In this document: positions 8,529 to 16,974 of the stretch, one piece after another
Layout: each line of letters starts with the position of its first letter
Numbering within the stretch: position 1 is the first letter of the stretch
DNA from: an uncultured Lachnospiraceae bacterium
GTDB lineage: Bacteria > Bacillota > Clostridia > Lachnospirales > Lachnospiraceae
Assembly: GCA_902801415.1 (NCBI GenBank)
Contig: CADCIK010000015.1
Span: forward strand, 1 to 64,000
Length of the DNA stretch: 64,000 nucleotides
Direction: 5' to 3'
Notes under the pieces: model-generated
What the model was told of the DNA's origin: nothing
What the model saw: only the letters and a program-made list of their open reading frames with translations
The model's database searches: none
Made by a program: the position numbers and the translations under genes

Positions 8529-9083
8529 ATGGATGTAGACAGCATTAACAAGGACATAGGAAGAAGGATCAGGAATCTGCGGAACAGGAACGGTCTGACC
8601 CAGCAGGAGCTGGCGGACCGGACGGAGCTCACCAAAGGCTTTATTTCCCAGCTGGAAAGAGGTCAGGTCTCCGCGTCTGTGGCGACTCTGATGGACCTGA
8701 TCGAGTGCCTGGGAACGACGCCGGCGGAATTCTTTGAAGATGAAGAGCCGCAGGTCGTTTTTACTGAGAAGGAATATTTTGAAAAGCTGGATGAGCAGGG
8801 CAACAGCAGACAGTGGATCGTGCCCATGGCCCAGAAGTTTCAGATGGAGCCGCTGCTCGTGGTGATACAGCCGCATTCTTCTCTGGAGGAGGACAAGCCG
8901 CACAACGGCGAGGAGTTCGGCTTCCTGATCAGCGGAAGGCTGAATCTGTATCTTGGCGAAAAGGTCTATCATGTGAAGTCGGGTGAGAGCTTTTATTATC
9001 AGGCGTCGCAGAAACACCGGATCGAAAATCCCGGGAGCAGGCAGGCCAGATTTATATGGATCAGTACGCCGCCGGAGTTTTAA
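8529..9083 (+). CDS. XRE-family transcriptional regulator with C-terminal cupin domain
   Basis: A 184-residue regulator: helix-turn-helix at about residues 7-62 ('IRNLRNRNGLTQQELADRT') and a single cupin barrel at about 110-180 ('GEEFGFLISGRLNLYLGE'). This layout is that of PuuR and of the polyamine-operon regulators of Firmicutes, in which the cupin senses a small metabolite. It precedes potABCD by 70 bases on the same strand, so control of polyamine uptake, and of itself, is the likely role. The effector, putrescine or spermidine, is inferred from context only. Confidence 0.88.
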   Translation: MDVDSINKDIGRRIRNLRNRNGLTQQELADRTELTKGFISQLERGQVSASVATLMDLIECLGTTPAEFFEDEEPQVVFTEKEYFEKLDEQGNSRQWIVPMAQKFQMEPLLVVIQPHSSLEEDKPHNGEEFGFLISGRLNLYLGEKVYHVKSGESFYYQASQKHRIENPGSRQARFIWISTPPEF

Positions 9084-9153
9084 TTAAAACAGCACCCGGC
9101 GCTGACCACCATAGTGAACAGTGGCACAAACAATATTTATGGAGAACAAGGGA

Positions 9154-10596
9154 ATGGAAAACAACACGAACATTATTGAACTCAAGGGCATCACGAAGGT
9201 CTACGAAGACGGATATACGGCTGTCGATGACTTTAACCTGGAAGTGAAGAGAGGGGAATTTGTAACACTTCTGGGTCCTTCGGGATGCGGAAAGACGACA
9301 ACCCTCCGCATGATTGCCGGCTTTTCGATGCCGACTAAGGGCGAGATCCTTCTTAACGGGAAATCGATCCAGGACCTGCCGCCCTATAAGCGCCCGGTCA
9401 ATACTGTATTCCAGAGATACGCTCTGTTTCCCCATATGAATATTTATAATAACATCGCCTTCGGCCTTAAGCAGAAGAAGACGCCCAAGGATGTGATCGA
9501 GCGCAAGGTGAGAAGAGTACTGGACCTGGTCGATCTCGAGGGCTTTGAGGAGAGAAGCGTCAGCACGCTCTCCGGCGGACAGCAGCAGCGAATCGCCATC
9601 GCCCGCGCGCTTGTCAACGAGCCCGAGATCCTGCTTCTGGACGAGCCTCTCGGCGCGCTGGATCTCAAGATGCGCAAGGAGATGCAGATCGAGCTCAAGA
9701 ACATGCACGACAAGCTGGGCATCACCTTCATCTATGTCACTCACGATCAGGAAGAAGCACTGACCATGTCCGACAAGATCGTCGTCATGAACGAGGGCAA
9801 GATCCAGCAGATCGGCACGCCTGAGGATATCTATAACGAGCCCAGGAACGCATTCGTCGCCGACTTCATCGGTGAGAGTAATATCTTCAACGGCATGATG
9901 ACCGGAAAGCTCCGCGCGAGATTCTGCGGCGGAGAGTTCGAGTGCGTGGATGATTACGAAGAGGGCACTCACATCACAGCTGTTGTACGTCCCGAGGACG
10001 TAGAGCTCACAGATCCGGAACTCGGCGTGATCCAGGGCGTTGTGGATTCTGTCATTTTCAAGGGCATCCACTATGAGATCACGATCCTGTCGGGCAAAAA
10101 CGAGATCGTCTGCCAGTCTGTCAACTCAGCCAAGGCGGGCAACAGAGTCGGTATCCGCGTACAGCCTGACAATATCCATATCATGATCGCGGAGGACCAC
10201 ACCAATCTGTTCTTTGCCGACATCAACAAGGATTACAGGCTTGAATACAATGATCATCTTCTTGATACGAGTGTCACCAAGATCATCAAGGGCAGCAGCA
10301 GGCGCGATGACGGCACTGTGCAGGATGCCAGCGGCGAGGCCATCGATCCTGAGCGCATGCGCATCCAGGTCGCGATCAAGCCGGATGATATTGAGATGAC
10401 GGATGATCAGGAAGCGGGCCTTATCAACGGTACGATCAGCAACCTGATCTACAAGGGCGACCATTACAGCTATATCATTCACACAGAACTCGAGCAGGAT
10501 TTTGTCGTCAATGACGAGTACCTGTGGAATATGGGAGACCGTGTCGGTCTCATGATGCCTGTTGACAAGATGACGTTTACACTCAAGAAGAAATAA
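9154..10596 (+). CDS. potA: spermidine/putrescine ABC transporter ATP-binding protein PotA
   Basis: ATPase of the polyamine importer. Walker A is GPSGCGKTT, the signature LSGGQQQR and Walker B '[11 protein letters not shown]', followed by a TOBE_2 region. I choose the ATG at 9154 because GGAG is nine bases upstream; GTG 9121 and ATG 9139 in frame are weaker. At 480 residues it is about 100 longer than usual PotA. The extra length is a second copy of the TOBE-like segment: '[12 protein letters not shown]' and 'VFKGIHYEI'-type blocks in the first copy recur as '[12 protein letters not shown]' and 'IYKGDHYSY' at the C-terminus, separated by a polar linker. The duplicated regulatory domain may affect gating or ligand sensing. 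Confidence 0.93.
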   Translation: MENNTNIIELKGITKVYEDGYTAVDDFNLEVKRGEFVTLLGPSGCGKTTTLRMIAGFSMPTKGEILLNGKSIQDLPPYKRPVNTVFQRYALFPHMNIYNNIAFGLKQKKTPKDVIERKVRRVLDLVDLEGFEERSVSTLSGGQQQRIAIARALVNEPEILLLDEPLGALDLKMRKEMQIELKNMHDKLGITFIYVTHDQEEALTMSDKIVVMNEGKIQQIGTPEDIYNEPRNAFVADFIGESNIFNGMMTGKLRARFCGGEFECVDDYEEGTHITAVVRPEDVELTDPELGVIQGVVDSVIFKGIHYEITILSGKNEIVCQSVNSAKAGNRVGIRVQPDNIHIMIAEDHTNLFFADINKDYRLEYNDHLLDTSVTKIIKGSSRRDDGTVQDASGEAIDPERMRIQVAIKPDDIEMTDDQEAGLINGTISNLIYKGDHYSYIIHTELEQDFVVNDEYLWNMGDRVGLMMPVDKMTFTLKKK

Positions 10597-10620
10597 GCCC
10601 TGAGTGACGGAGGTATAACG

Positions 10621-11406
10621 TTGCAGTTTTCAAGAAAAAATCTGGGAATTCCATATTTCATATTCCTGCTGTTCTTTGTCGTGGCGCCGCTGATCGTGCT
10701 CGTGTTCTACGCTTTCACGAACGGACAGGGGCAGTTTACACTGGAAAATCTGACCGGTTTCTTTACCGATGCCAATACGCTCGGAACCCTGTTTTACAGT
10801 TTGGCAGTAGCTTTTGTCACAACGGCCGTATGTCTGCTTCTGGCATATCCGATCGCCTATATTCTGGCCATGAGCGAGATCAAGACCAAGTCGGTCATCG
10901 TGATGGTGTTTGTTCTTCCCATGTGGATCAACTTCTCACTGCGCATCACGGCGCTCAAGGAAGTCCTGACACTGCTGGAAGGAAACCTTGCCCGCTACCC
11001 TTTCCTGAACGCGGTAGTCGGTATCACCTATGATTTCCTGCCCTTTATGATCCTGCCCATCTTTACGACGCTGTCCAAACTGGACGGGTCGCTTCGCGAG
11101 GCGGCTATGGACCTCGGCGCGGACAAGGTGCAGACCTTTCTGCAGGTCACTCTCCCCCTGTCTGTGCCCGGCATCGTGAGCGGCGTCTCCATGGTATTCC
11201 TGCCGGCTATGACCAACTACGTGGTCCTGGATATGCTGTATAACAGCACCTACATCATGGGCAGCCTGATCGGAAGCTACTTCTCAGCCTACAACTGGCA
11301 CGGCGGATCCATGATCGCGCTGATCCTGCTTGCGATCATCTGTCTTTTCACCCTCCTTACGTCCGACGGGGAGGAAACCGGTGAGAGAGGAGGAGCACTA
11401 CTGTAA
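10621..11406 (+). CDS. potB: spermidine/putrescine ABC transporter permease PotB
   Basis: First membrane subunit of the polyamine importer, with six predicted helices and the EAA loop around 'LREAAMDLGADKVQTFLQVTLP'. The start codon is TTG at 10621 with GGAGG upstream at normal spacing. It ends by overlapping the start of potC by one base, consistent with coupled translation. The C-terminus is slightly short for the family and ends in a polar tail. Confidence 0.93.
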   Translation: MQFSRKNLGIPYFIFLLFFVVAPLIVLVFYAFTNGQGQFTLENLTGFFTDANTLGTLFYSLAVAFVTTAVCLLLAYPIAYILAMSEIKTKSVIVMVFVLPMWINFSLRITALKEVLTLLEGNLARYPFLNAVVGITYDFLPFMILPIFTTLSKLDGSLREAAMDLGADKVQTFLQVTLPLSVPGIVSGVSMVFLPAMTNYVVLDMLYNSTYIMGSLIGSYFSAYNWHGGSMIALILLAIICLFTLLTSDGEETGERGGALL

Positions 11407-12212
11407 TGGCCAAAATAGCAAAACGTGTTTTTCTGTTAATCATGCTGATGTTCATCTATCTCCCGATCCTGATCCTGGCGGTGTACAGCTTTACAAGCGC
11501 TACACAGATCGGCGCGATCCGCGGTTTCTCCATGCAGAACTACATCACGCTGTTCACAACGCCGGAACTGACGGATATGATCCGGGGAACCCTGTTCCTG
11601 GCACTCGGCTCCGCGACCATCGCGACGATCCTGGGAACACTGGGAGCTATCGGCGCTTTCTATTCCGACAGAAAGATGTCGACCCTGATCTCGTCGCTGA
11701 ATCAGGTGCCTGTTGTCAACGCGGACGTCGTGACCGGTTTCTCCATCTGCATCCTGCTGGTCGTTGTTCTTCATGTCAGCAAGGAGACTTTTATTCCGCT
11801 TGTGGCAGGCCACGTGACGCTCTGCGCGCCTTTCGTGTTCCTGTCTGTCATGCCCAAGATCAAGCAGATGGACTCCAGTATCTATGAGGCGGCGCTGGAT
11901 CTGGGAGCCACGCCGTTCACAGCGCTCACTGAGATCGTGATCCCCCAGATCGTGCCCGGAATTATCTCCGGATTCGCACTGGCGGTCACACTGTCTCTCG
12001 ACGATTATTTCATCGCGATGTATACCAAACCCGCGATGTTCGATACCATCAGTACTTATGTCGTAAACGCCACCAAGGGTTCCCAGACCACGATCAAGAC
12101 AGCGCTCTGGGCCCTGTCCACAGTCATCTTCGCAGTCGTTGTGCTGATCGTCGTGGGCATGAATGTGAGAGCCATGAGGCAGGAAGGAGGCAGCCGTGCT
12201 GAAACCAAGTAA
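11406..12212 (+). CDS. potC: spermidine/putrescine ABC transporter permease PotC
   Basis: Second membrane subunit. It begins with a lysine-rich start and a strong first helix, and contains the EAA-type motif 'YEAALDLGATPFTALTEIVIPQ' and the conserved 'LDDYFI' segment of PotC proteins. Length of 268 residues is normal. It overlaps potD by 17 bases. Confidence 0.93.
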   Translation: MAKIAKRVFLLIMLMFIYLPILILAVYSFTSATQIGAIRGFSMQNYITLFTTPELTDMIRGTLFLALGSATIATILGTLGAIGAFYSDRKMSTLISSLNQVPVVNADVVTGFSICILLVVVLHVSKETFIPLVAGHVTLCAPFVFLSVMPKIKQMDSSIYEAALDLGATPFTALTEIVIPQIVPGIISGFALAVTLSLDDYFIAMYTKPAMFDTISTYVVNATKGSQTTIKTALWALSTVIFAVVVLIVVGMNVRAMRQEGGSRAETK

Positions 12213-13746
12213 GAACGGAACGCTTTCCGGCGGGATCCGGACCGCTTTGTGCGCGTTAGCGCTTGCAGGCGCATGTGCAGGCGGCGCGATCGGCGGAGCT
12301 CTGACTGCAGGTCCCCTGCAGGCGGAAGCGGCAGACAAAGAAGACAAGCCGATCATCCTGCGCGTTTGCAACTGGGAAGAGTACATTGACCTGGGAGACT
12401 GGGACGAAGAGGAGACCATCGAACTCGATTCCGGCGATATCATCGGCGAGAATTCCATGGTCGAAGACTTTGAGGAGTGGTATGAGGAGACCTACGGAAG
12501 ACAGGTCAAGGTGGAATATTCCACTTTTGGTACTAACGAAGACCTCTACAACATGCTCACCCTTGGTGATGAGTATGATCTGGTCTGCCCCTCGGAGTAT
12601 ATGATCATGAAGCTGATGCGGGAGGGGCAGACGGTTCCGCTCTCCGATCACTTCTTTGACCCCTCGGATGAGAACAACTACTATATCAAGGGCGTCTCTC
12701 CCTACATCAAGAGAGTGTTTGATGAGCATGAGATCGAAGGCGAGCCCTGGAGCCGCTACGCGGCCGGATATATGTGGGGCGTGACGGGTATCGTCTATAA
12801 TCCGGAGATCGTGACGAGAGAAGAGGCGTCCACCTGGAAGATCCTTGACAATCCCAAGTTCAACAGACAGGTGACCATCAAGGACAATGTCAGAGACTCC
12901 TATTTTGCCGCAGTCGGCGCGCTCAAGGCGGATCTTCTGACATCCGAAGCGTTCAGAAATGATCCGGATTACGCAGGAAAGCTGGAAAATGAGATGAACG
13001 ACACGTCTCCGGAGATGATCGCTAAGGTCCAGGACTACCTGCAGGAAGTCAAGGACAACGTCTACTCCTTCGAGACGGACTCCGGTAAAGCGGACATGAT
13101 CACCGGCAAAGTAGTAGCCAACTATCAGTGGTCCGGCGACGGCGTTTACAGCCTTGACCAGGCGGCCGAGGACGATTTTGACCTCGCCTTCGCGGTGCCC
13201 GAAGAGAGTACCAACATTTACTTCGACGGATGGGTCATGTTGAAGAACGGGATCCGCGACGACGCTGACAAACAGCACGCAGCGGAAGCTTTCATCAACT
13301 TTAACTCCAGGCCGGATAACGTGGTCCGCAATATGTACTATATCGGCTATACGTCCGTTATCTCCGGCGGCGACGATCCCACTGTTTTCGAATATGCGGA
13401 TTACAACTACAGCGCGGAGGAGGACGAGGAGACCGAGGAATACGACCTGGGATACTTTTTTGACGAGGAAGGCAAAGAGGGAGAATATGTCATCGAGGCA
13501 TCCCCCGATATGCTGGAGAGGCAGCTGTATGCCGCTTATCCGCCCGATGACGTGATGAGAAGATCTTCCATCATGACCTGTTTTGATGAAGAGCAGACTG
13601 CCGCTATCAACCAGATGTGGATCAATGTGCGCTGCTACAATATCCGAAAAGTGCCGTGGTGGGGCTGGATCATCGCAGCTATAGTCGCGGCAGCGACCTG
13701 CTATCTGGCGTGGATCCGCATCAGAGAGGCGCGCAAAAAAAGCTGA
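12196..13746 (+). CDS. potD: spermidine/putrescine-binding protein PotD, with C-terminal membrane anchor
   Basis: Substrate receptor of the polyamine importer (SBP_bac_8/PotD fold), recognised from 'VCNWEEYID' near the start of the mature part, 'YDLVCPSEYMI', 'WGVTGIVYNPE' and 'NYQWSGDGVYS'. The GTG start has GGAGG upstream. The N-terminus has a hydrophobic export segment with only a weak lipobox (LAGAC) and an AEA-A signal-peptidase-like site. Unusually, the C-terminus carries a clear transmembrane helix (WGWIIAAIVAAATCYLAW, about residues 487-505) followed by a basic tail, so the receptor may be tethered at its C-terminus. An acidic insertion precedes the last 80 residues. At 516 residues it is much longer than E. 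coli PotD (about 348). Confidence 0.92.
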   Translation: MLKPSKNGTLSGGIRTALCALALAGACAGGAIGGALTAGPLQAEAADKEDKPIILRVCNWEEYIDLGDWDEEETIELDSGDIIGENSMVEDFEEWYEETYGRQVKVEYSTFGTNEDLYNMLTLGDEYDLVCPSEYMIMKLMREGQTVPLSDHFFDPSDENNYYIKGVSPYIKRVFDEHEIEGEPWSRYAAGYMWGVTGIVYNPEIVTREEASTWKILDNPKFNRQVTIKDNVRDSYFAAVGALKADLLTSEAFRNDPDYAGKLENEMNDTSPEMIAKVQDYLQEVKDNVYSFETDSGKADMITGKVVANYQWSGDGVYSLDQAAEDDFDLAFAVPEESTNIYFDGWVMLKNGIRDDADKQHAAEAFINFNSRPDNVVRNMYYIGYTSVISGGDDPTVFEYADYNYSAEEDEETEEYDLGYFFDEEGKEGEYVIEASPDMLERQLYAAYPPDDVMRRSSIMTCFDEEQTAAINQMWINVRCYNIRKVPWWGWIIAAIVAAATCYLAWIRIREARKKS

Positions 13747-13865
13747 GCATCAAAGCGGCACGCAGGAAAAGTTGACTTTCCCGGGGAAGTGTTTTAACGT
13801 AATATAGTTGAGACTTTGAAGGAAAGACCTCGCGGGAAGAGGCTGTGTGTAAGAAGGAGGAATCC

Positions 13866-14915
13866 ATGTCGCAGATGGTGGAAGTCAGGAATCTGAGCAA
13901 GACCTTCCTGACCAAGGACGGACAGGTCGATGCCTTATCGGACATCAATCTGACGGTGGAAAAGGGAGATATATACGGTATTATCGGCATGTCCGGAGCA
14001 GGTAAGAGCACACTGGTGCGCTGCCTGAACTACCTGGAAGTGCCCACAAAGGGGCAGGTGCTGGTAGAGGAACAGGATCTGGGCGAGCTGTCCGATAAAG
14101 AACTCAGAGCGCTCCGGTCCAGCATCGGCATGATCTTCCAGAGCTTCAACCTTTTGATGCAGAAGTCGGTGCTCGATAATGTTTGTTTCCCGCTGCAGAT
14201 CCAGGGTGTGAAGAAGAAAGCGGCCGTTGTGAAGGCCAGAGAGCTTCTGAACACGGTAGGTCTTGCGGACAAGGAGAAAACCTATCCGGCACAGCTTTCC
14301 GGCGGCCAGAGGCAGAGAGTCGCGATTGCGAGAGCGCTTGCCTGCGACCCCAAGATCCTTCTCTGCGACGAAGCGACCAGTGCGCTGGATCCCCAGACAA
14401 CGGCTTCGATCCTGGCACTCCTTCGAAAGATCAATGTTGAGACAGGCATCACTATCATCATAATCACGCACCAGATGTCGGTCGTCCGCGAGATCTGCAA
14501 CCATGTGGCCATTATTGAGAAAGGCCGGCTTGTAGAGAACGGACTTGTGGAAGAGATCTTCACCCATCCCAAGTCACGCGCCGCAAGGCAGCTGATCATC
14601 GAGGGCAAGGATCCCGATGAGTGGGTAGAGGAGACAGCAGCTCCCGCCACTATGGATCTGCTGCATGAGGACCGCCGGATCCGTATTGTATTCGGCACAC
14701 AGTCTTCTTTTGAGCCGGTGATCGCGAACATGGTCCTTACAATGGGAACGCCGGTCAATATACTGAAAGCGGATACCAAAGACGTGCACGGCGTGGCCAG
14801 AGGTGAGATGATCCTCGGCCTGCCCGCCGACAAGGAACTGCAGGAGCGCATGATCGACTATCTGAAAGAGCGCGGCCTGGATGTAGAGGAGGTGACCGGT
14901 TATGCTGAGTCCTGA
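13866..14915 (+). CDS. metN: methionine ABC transporter ATP-binding protein MetN
   Basis: ATPase of a D/L-methionine importer. Walker A is GMSGAGKST, the signature LSGGQRQR, Walker B 'ILLCDEATSALD', and the C-terminal ~80 residues form the NIL domain that binds methionine and shuts down transport (trans-inhibition). The ATG at 13866 is preceded by AAGGAGG; an upstream GTG at 13845 is less likely. The gene is followed immediately by metI with a 14-base overlap. I looked for a SAM riboswitch or T-box in the 120 bases upstream and saw neither. Confidence 0.93.
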   Translation: MSQMVEVRNLSKTFLTKDGQVDALSDINLTVEKGDIYGIIGMSGAGKSTLVRCLNYLEVPTKGQVLVEEQDLGELSDKELRALRSSIGMIFQSFNLLMQKSVLDNVCFPLQIQGVKKKAAVVKARELLNTVGLADKEKTYPAQLSGGQRQRVAIARALACDPKILLCDEATSALDPQTTASILALLRKINVETGITIIIITHQMSVVREICNHVAIIEKGRLVENGLVEEIFTHPKSRAARQLIIEGKDPDEWVEETAAPATMDLLHEDRRIRIVFGTQSSFEPVIANMVLTMGTPVNILKADTKDVHGVARGEMILGLPADKELQERMIDYLKERGLDVEEVTGYAES

Positions 14916-15564
14916 AACATGGGCAATGATCGGCAGGGAGATGCTCAATACCCTTTATATGGCCGGTTTTTCCACACTTTTCGGATATGTGCTGGGACTG
15001 CCCTGGGGAATTGTCCTCGCAGTCACGGGCAGTGAGGGGATCCGCCCCAACAAGGTCGTCTACAGAGTTCTGGATATCATTACCAATATTATGAGAAGTA
15101 TCCCCTTCCTGATCCTTCTGATCCTGATCATTCCGCTGACCAGGCTGATCGTCGGAAAGAGTTACGGTTCCACAGCTACCATCGTACCGCTGGTCGTGTC
15201 GGCGGCGCCTTTTATCGCGCGAATGGTCGAGTCCTCCCTCAAGGAAGTGGATCACGGCGTGATCGAAGCCGCGCAGGCTATGGGAGCGGATACGAAAACG
15301 ATCATCACCAAGGTTCTTCTTGTAGAAGCAAGGATCTCTCTGATCGTAGGCGTCACGATCTCCTTCGCGACCATCCTCGGCTATTCCGCTATGGCGGGTA
15401 CAGTCGGCGGCGGCGGTCTCGGCGACGTGGCGATCCAGTACGGTTACTACCGCTACCAGTTCGATATTATGATCGTGACAGTCATTCTTCTGGTCGCGAT
15501 CGTGCAGATTTTCCAGTTTGTGGGCATGAGACTTGCATCTCGACTGGACAGAAGGAAGGCTTGA
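14902..15564 (+). CDS. metI: methionine ABC transporter permease MetI
   Basis: Membrane subunit of the methionine importer: five predicted helices, EAA-type loop 'EVDHGVIEAAQAMGADTKTI', and the family segment 'GYSAMAGTVGGGGLGDVAIQYGY'. 220 residues is the normal length. AGGAGG stands nine bases before the ATG, inside the end of metN. Confidence 0.95.
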   Translation: MLSPETWAMIGREMLNTLYMAGFSTLFGYVLGLPWGIVLAVTGSEGIRPNKVVYRVLDIITNIMRSIPFLILLILIIPLTRLIVGKSYGSTATIVPLVVSAAPFIARMVESSLKEVDHGVIEAAQAMGADTKTIITKVLLVEARISLIVGVTISFATILGYSAMAGTVGGGGLGDVAIQYGYYRYQFDIMIVTVILLVAIVQIFQFVGMRLASRLDRRKA

Positions 15565-15584
15565 GGGATAATATAGAGGTAATG

Positions 15585-15621
15585 GAACACCATGCGCGAA
15601 AGCGCAGATCAAGTGGTGTTC
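15585..15621 (+). other. intercistronic hairpin with GNRA tetraloop between metI and metQ
   Basis: GAACACCA (15585-15592) pairs with TGGTGTTC (15614-15621), and inside it TGCGC-GAAA-GCGCA forms a second stem closed by a GAAA tetraloop, with a 7-base bulge on the 3' side. There is no T-run, so it is not a terminator. It ends just before the metQ ribosome site and may protect or punctuate the messenger so that the receptor is made in excess. Confidence 0.65.
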
Positions 15622-15637
15622 AGGAGAGGAGAACATT

Positions 15638-16516
15638 ATGAAAAAGAAACTGATTTCATTCCTTACCGCAACAGTCATCGCAGCGACACTTCTTGCAGGC
15701 TGCGGCGGATCCGGCGCAGCACCTGCAGCATCGGATGACAAGGCGGAGACAGAGGCGGAAGCACCTGCAGAGGGCGGAGAGCTTACAACGATCACGATCG
15801 CGGCAAGCCCCATCCCCCACGCTGAGATCCTTGAGCAGGCTAAGCCCCTCCTGGCTGAAAAAGGATATAATCTGGAGATCAAGGTCTTTGAGGACTATGT
15901 ACAGCCCAACGAAGTCGTTAACAGCGGCGAGATCGACGCCAACTATTTCCAGCATGTTCCTTACCTGGACAGCTTCAATGCCGAGAAAGGGACCGATCTG
16001 GTAGTAGCAGGCCGTATCCACTATGAGCCTCTGGGAATCTATCCCGGAACCAAGAGCACACTTGAAGAGATCGGCGAAGGCGATGTCATCGCGATCCCCA
16101 ACGATACGACCAATGAGGCGAGAGCGCTTCTGCTCCTTCAGGAAAACGGCATCATCACTCTCAAGGAAGGCGCCGGCATCACAGCAACCAAGCAGGACGT
16201 TGCCGAGAACCCTCACAATGTGGAGATCAAGGAGCTTGAGGCAGCACAGATCCCTCACGTCAAGGACGAAGTCGCATATTCGGTAATGAACGGAAACTAT
16301 GCACTGGAAGCAGGCTTTATCGCGGCAAGAGATGCGCTCGCATATGAGGAGAGCGATTCCGAAGCGGCCAAGACTTATGTCAATGTCATCGCGGTCAAGG
16401 CAGGAAACGAAGAGAACGAAGGAATTAAGGCGCTGGTAGAAGTTCTTCGCTCCGATGAGATCAAGAACTTCATCGCTGAGAAATATGAAGGCGGCGTAGT
16501 ATTCTTCGAGGAATAA
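15638..16516 (+). CDS. metQ: methionine-binding lipoprotein MetQ
   Basis: Receptor of the methionine importer (NlpA/MetQ family). It has a lipoprotein signal ending LLAGC, a short Ala/Glu linker, and the family blocks 'IAASPIPHAEILEQ', 'DANYFQHVPYLDSFN', 'IHYEPLGIYPGT' and 'AIPNDTTNEARALLLLQ'. Length of 292 residues fits. It follows metI after a 73-base gap that contains a structured hairpin. Confidence 0.95.
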   Translation: MKKKLISFLTATVIAATLLAGCGGSGAAPAASDDKAETEAEAPAEGGELTTITIAASPIPHAEILEQAKPLLAEKGYNLEIKVFEDYVQPNEVVNSGEIDANYFQHVPYLDSFNAEKGTDLVVAGRIHYEPLGIYPGTKSTLEEIGEGDVIAIPNDTTNEARALLLLQENGIITLKEGAGITATKQDVAENPHNVEIKELEAAQIPHVKDEVAYSVMNGNYALEAGFIAARDALAYEESDSEAAKTYVNVIAVKAGNEENEGIKALVEVLRSDEIKNFIAEKYEGGVVFFEE

Positions 16517-16553
16517 GAACGTTAGTATTTGGGGTTTGAACAGAGGAGGCAGT

Positions 16554-16850
16554 ATGACAATTGATAAGAAAAAAGAAGGAAATCAGATGATCCTGAAGGT
16601 TTCCGGCCGTCTTGATACGATGACGGCTCCGGAGCTGGAGACTACGATCAAGGAGAACCTGGAAGGGACCAAGGCCTTAGTTCTGGATTTTGAGAATTTG
16701 GAATACATCTCCTCAGCAGGACTCCGTGTCGTCCTTGGAGCCCGCAAGGCTATGGGCGCAGACGGCGCGTTTTCAGTGAGAAATCTCTGCAGCGACGTAA
16801 AAGAGATCTTTGATATCACCGGTTTCTCGGATATCATCACGATCGAATAA
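16554..16850 (+). CDS. STAS-domain anti-sigma-factor antagonist
   Basis: A 98-residue single STAS domain of the SpoIIAA/RsbV type. The phosphorylatable serine lies in 'ENLEYISSAGLRVVLGARK'. Such proteins release a sigma factor or another partner by binding an anti-sigma kinase when unphosphorylated. The ATG at 16554 follows GAGGAGG with good spacing; the upstream TTG is unlikely. The convergent neighbour encodes a PP2C phosphatase that may dephosphorylate this protein; the matching kinase is not in the window. Confidence 0.88.
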   Translation: MTIDKKKEGNQMILKVSGRLDTMTAPELETTIKENLEGTKALVLDFENLEYISSAGLRVVLGARKAMGADGAFSVRNLCSDVKEIFDITGFSDIITIE

Positions 16851-16893
16851 GCGAAGCCGCGGCGCGCGGATCAGATTGATCATGTATCATACT

Positions 16894-16926
16894 AAAAGCC
16901 TGTTCCTCTCAGAGGGGCAGGCTTTT
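16894..16926. terminator. bidirectional terminator between STAS and PP2C genes
   Basis: A 15-bp stem (16894-16908 with 16912-16926) and a TCA loop is flanked by AAAA on the left and TTTT on the right, so it can end transcripts from both convergent genes. Confidence 0.85.
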
Positions 16927-16974
16927 GTTGTCTTCATTTCTGTATTTGCTGTACCGGAATCGCAGGAAGAGGGA

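Noticed and set aside
13747..13865. SAM riboswitch or T-box upstream of metN
   Set aside because: The gap is too short and no S-box or T-box core sequence is visible. A TTGACT/TAATAT pair has a 22-base spacer, too long for a promoter.
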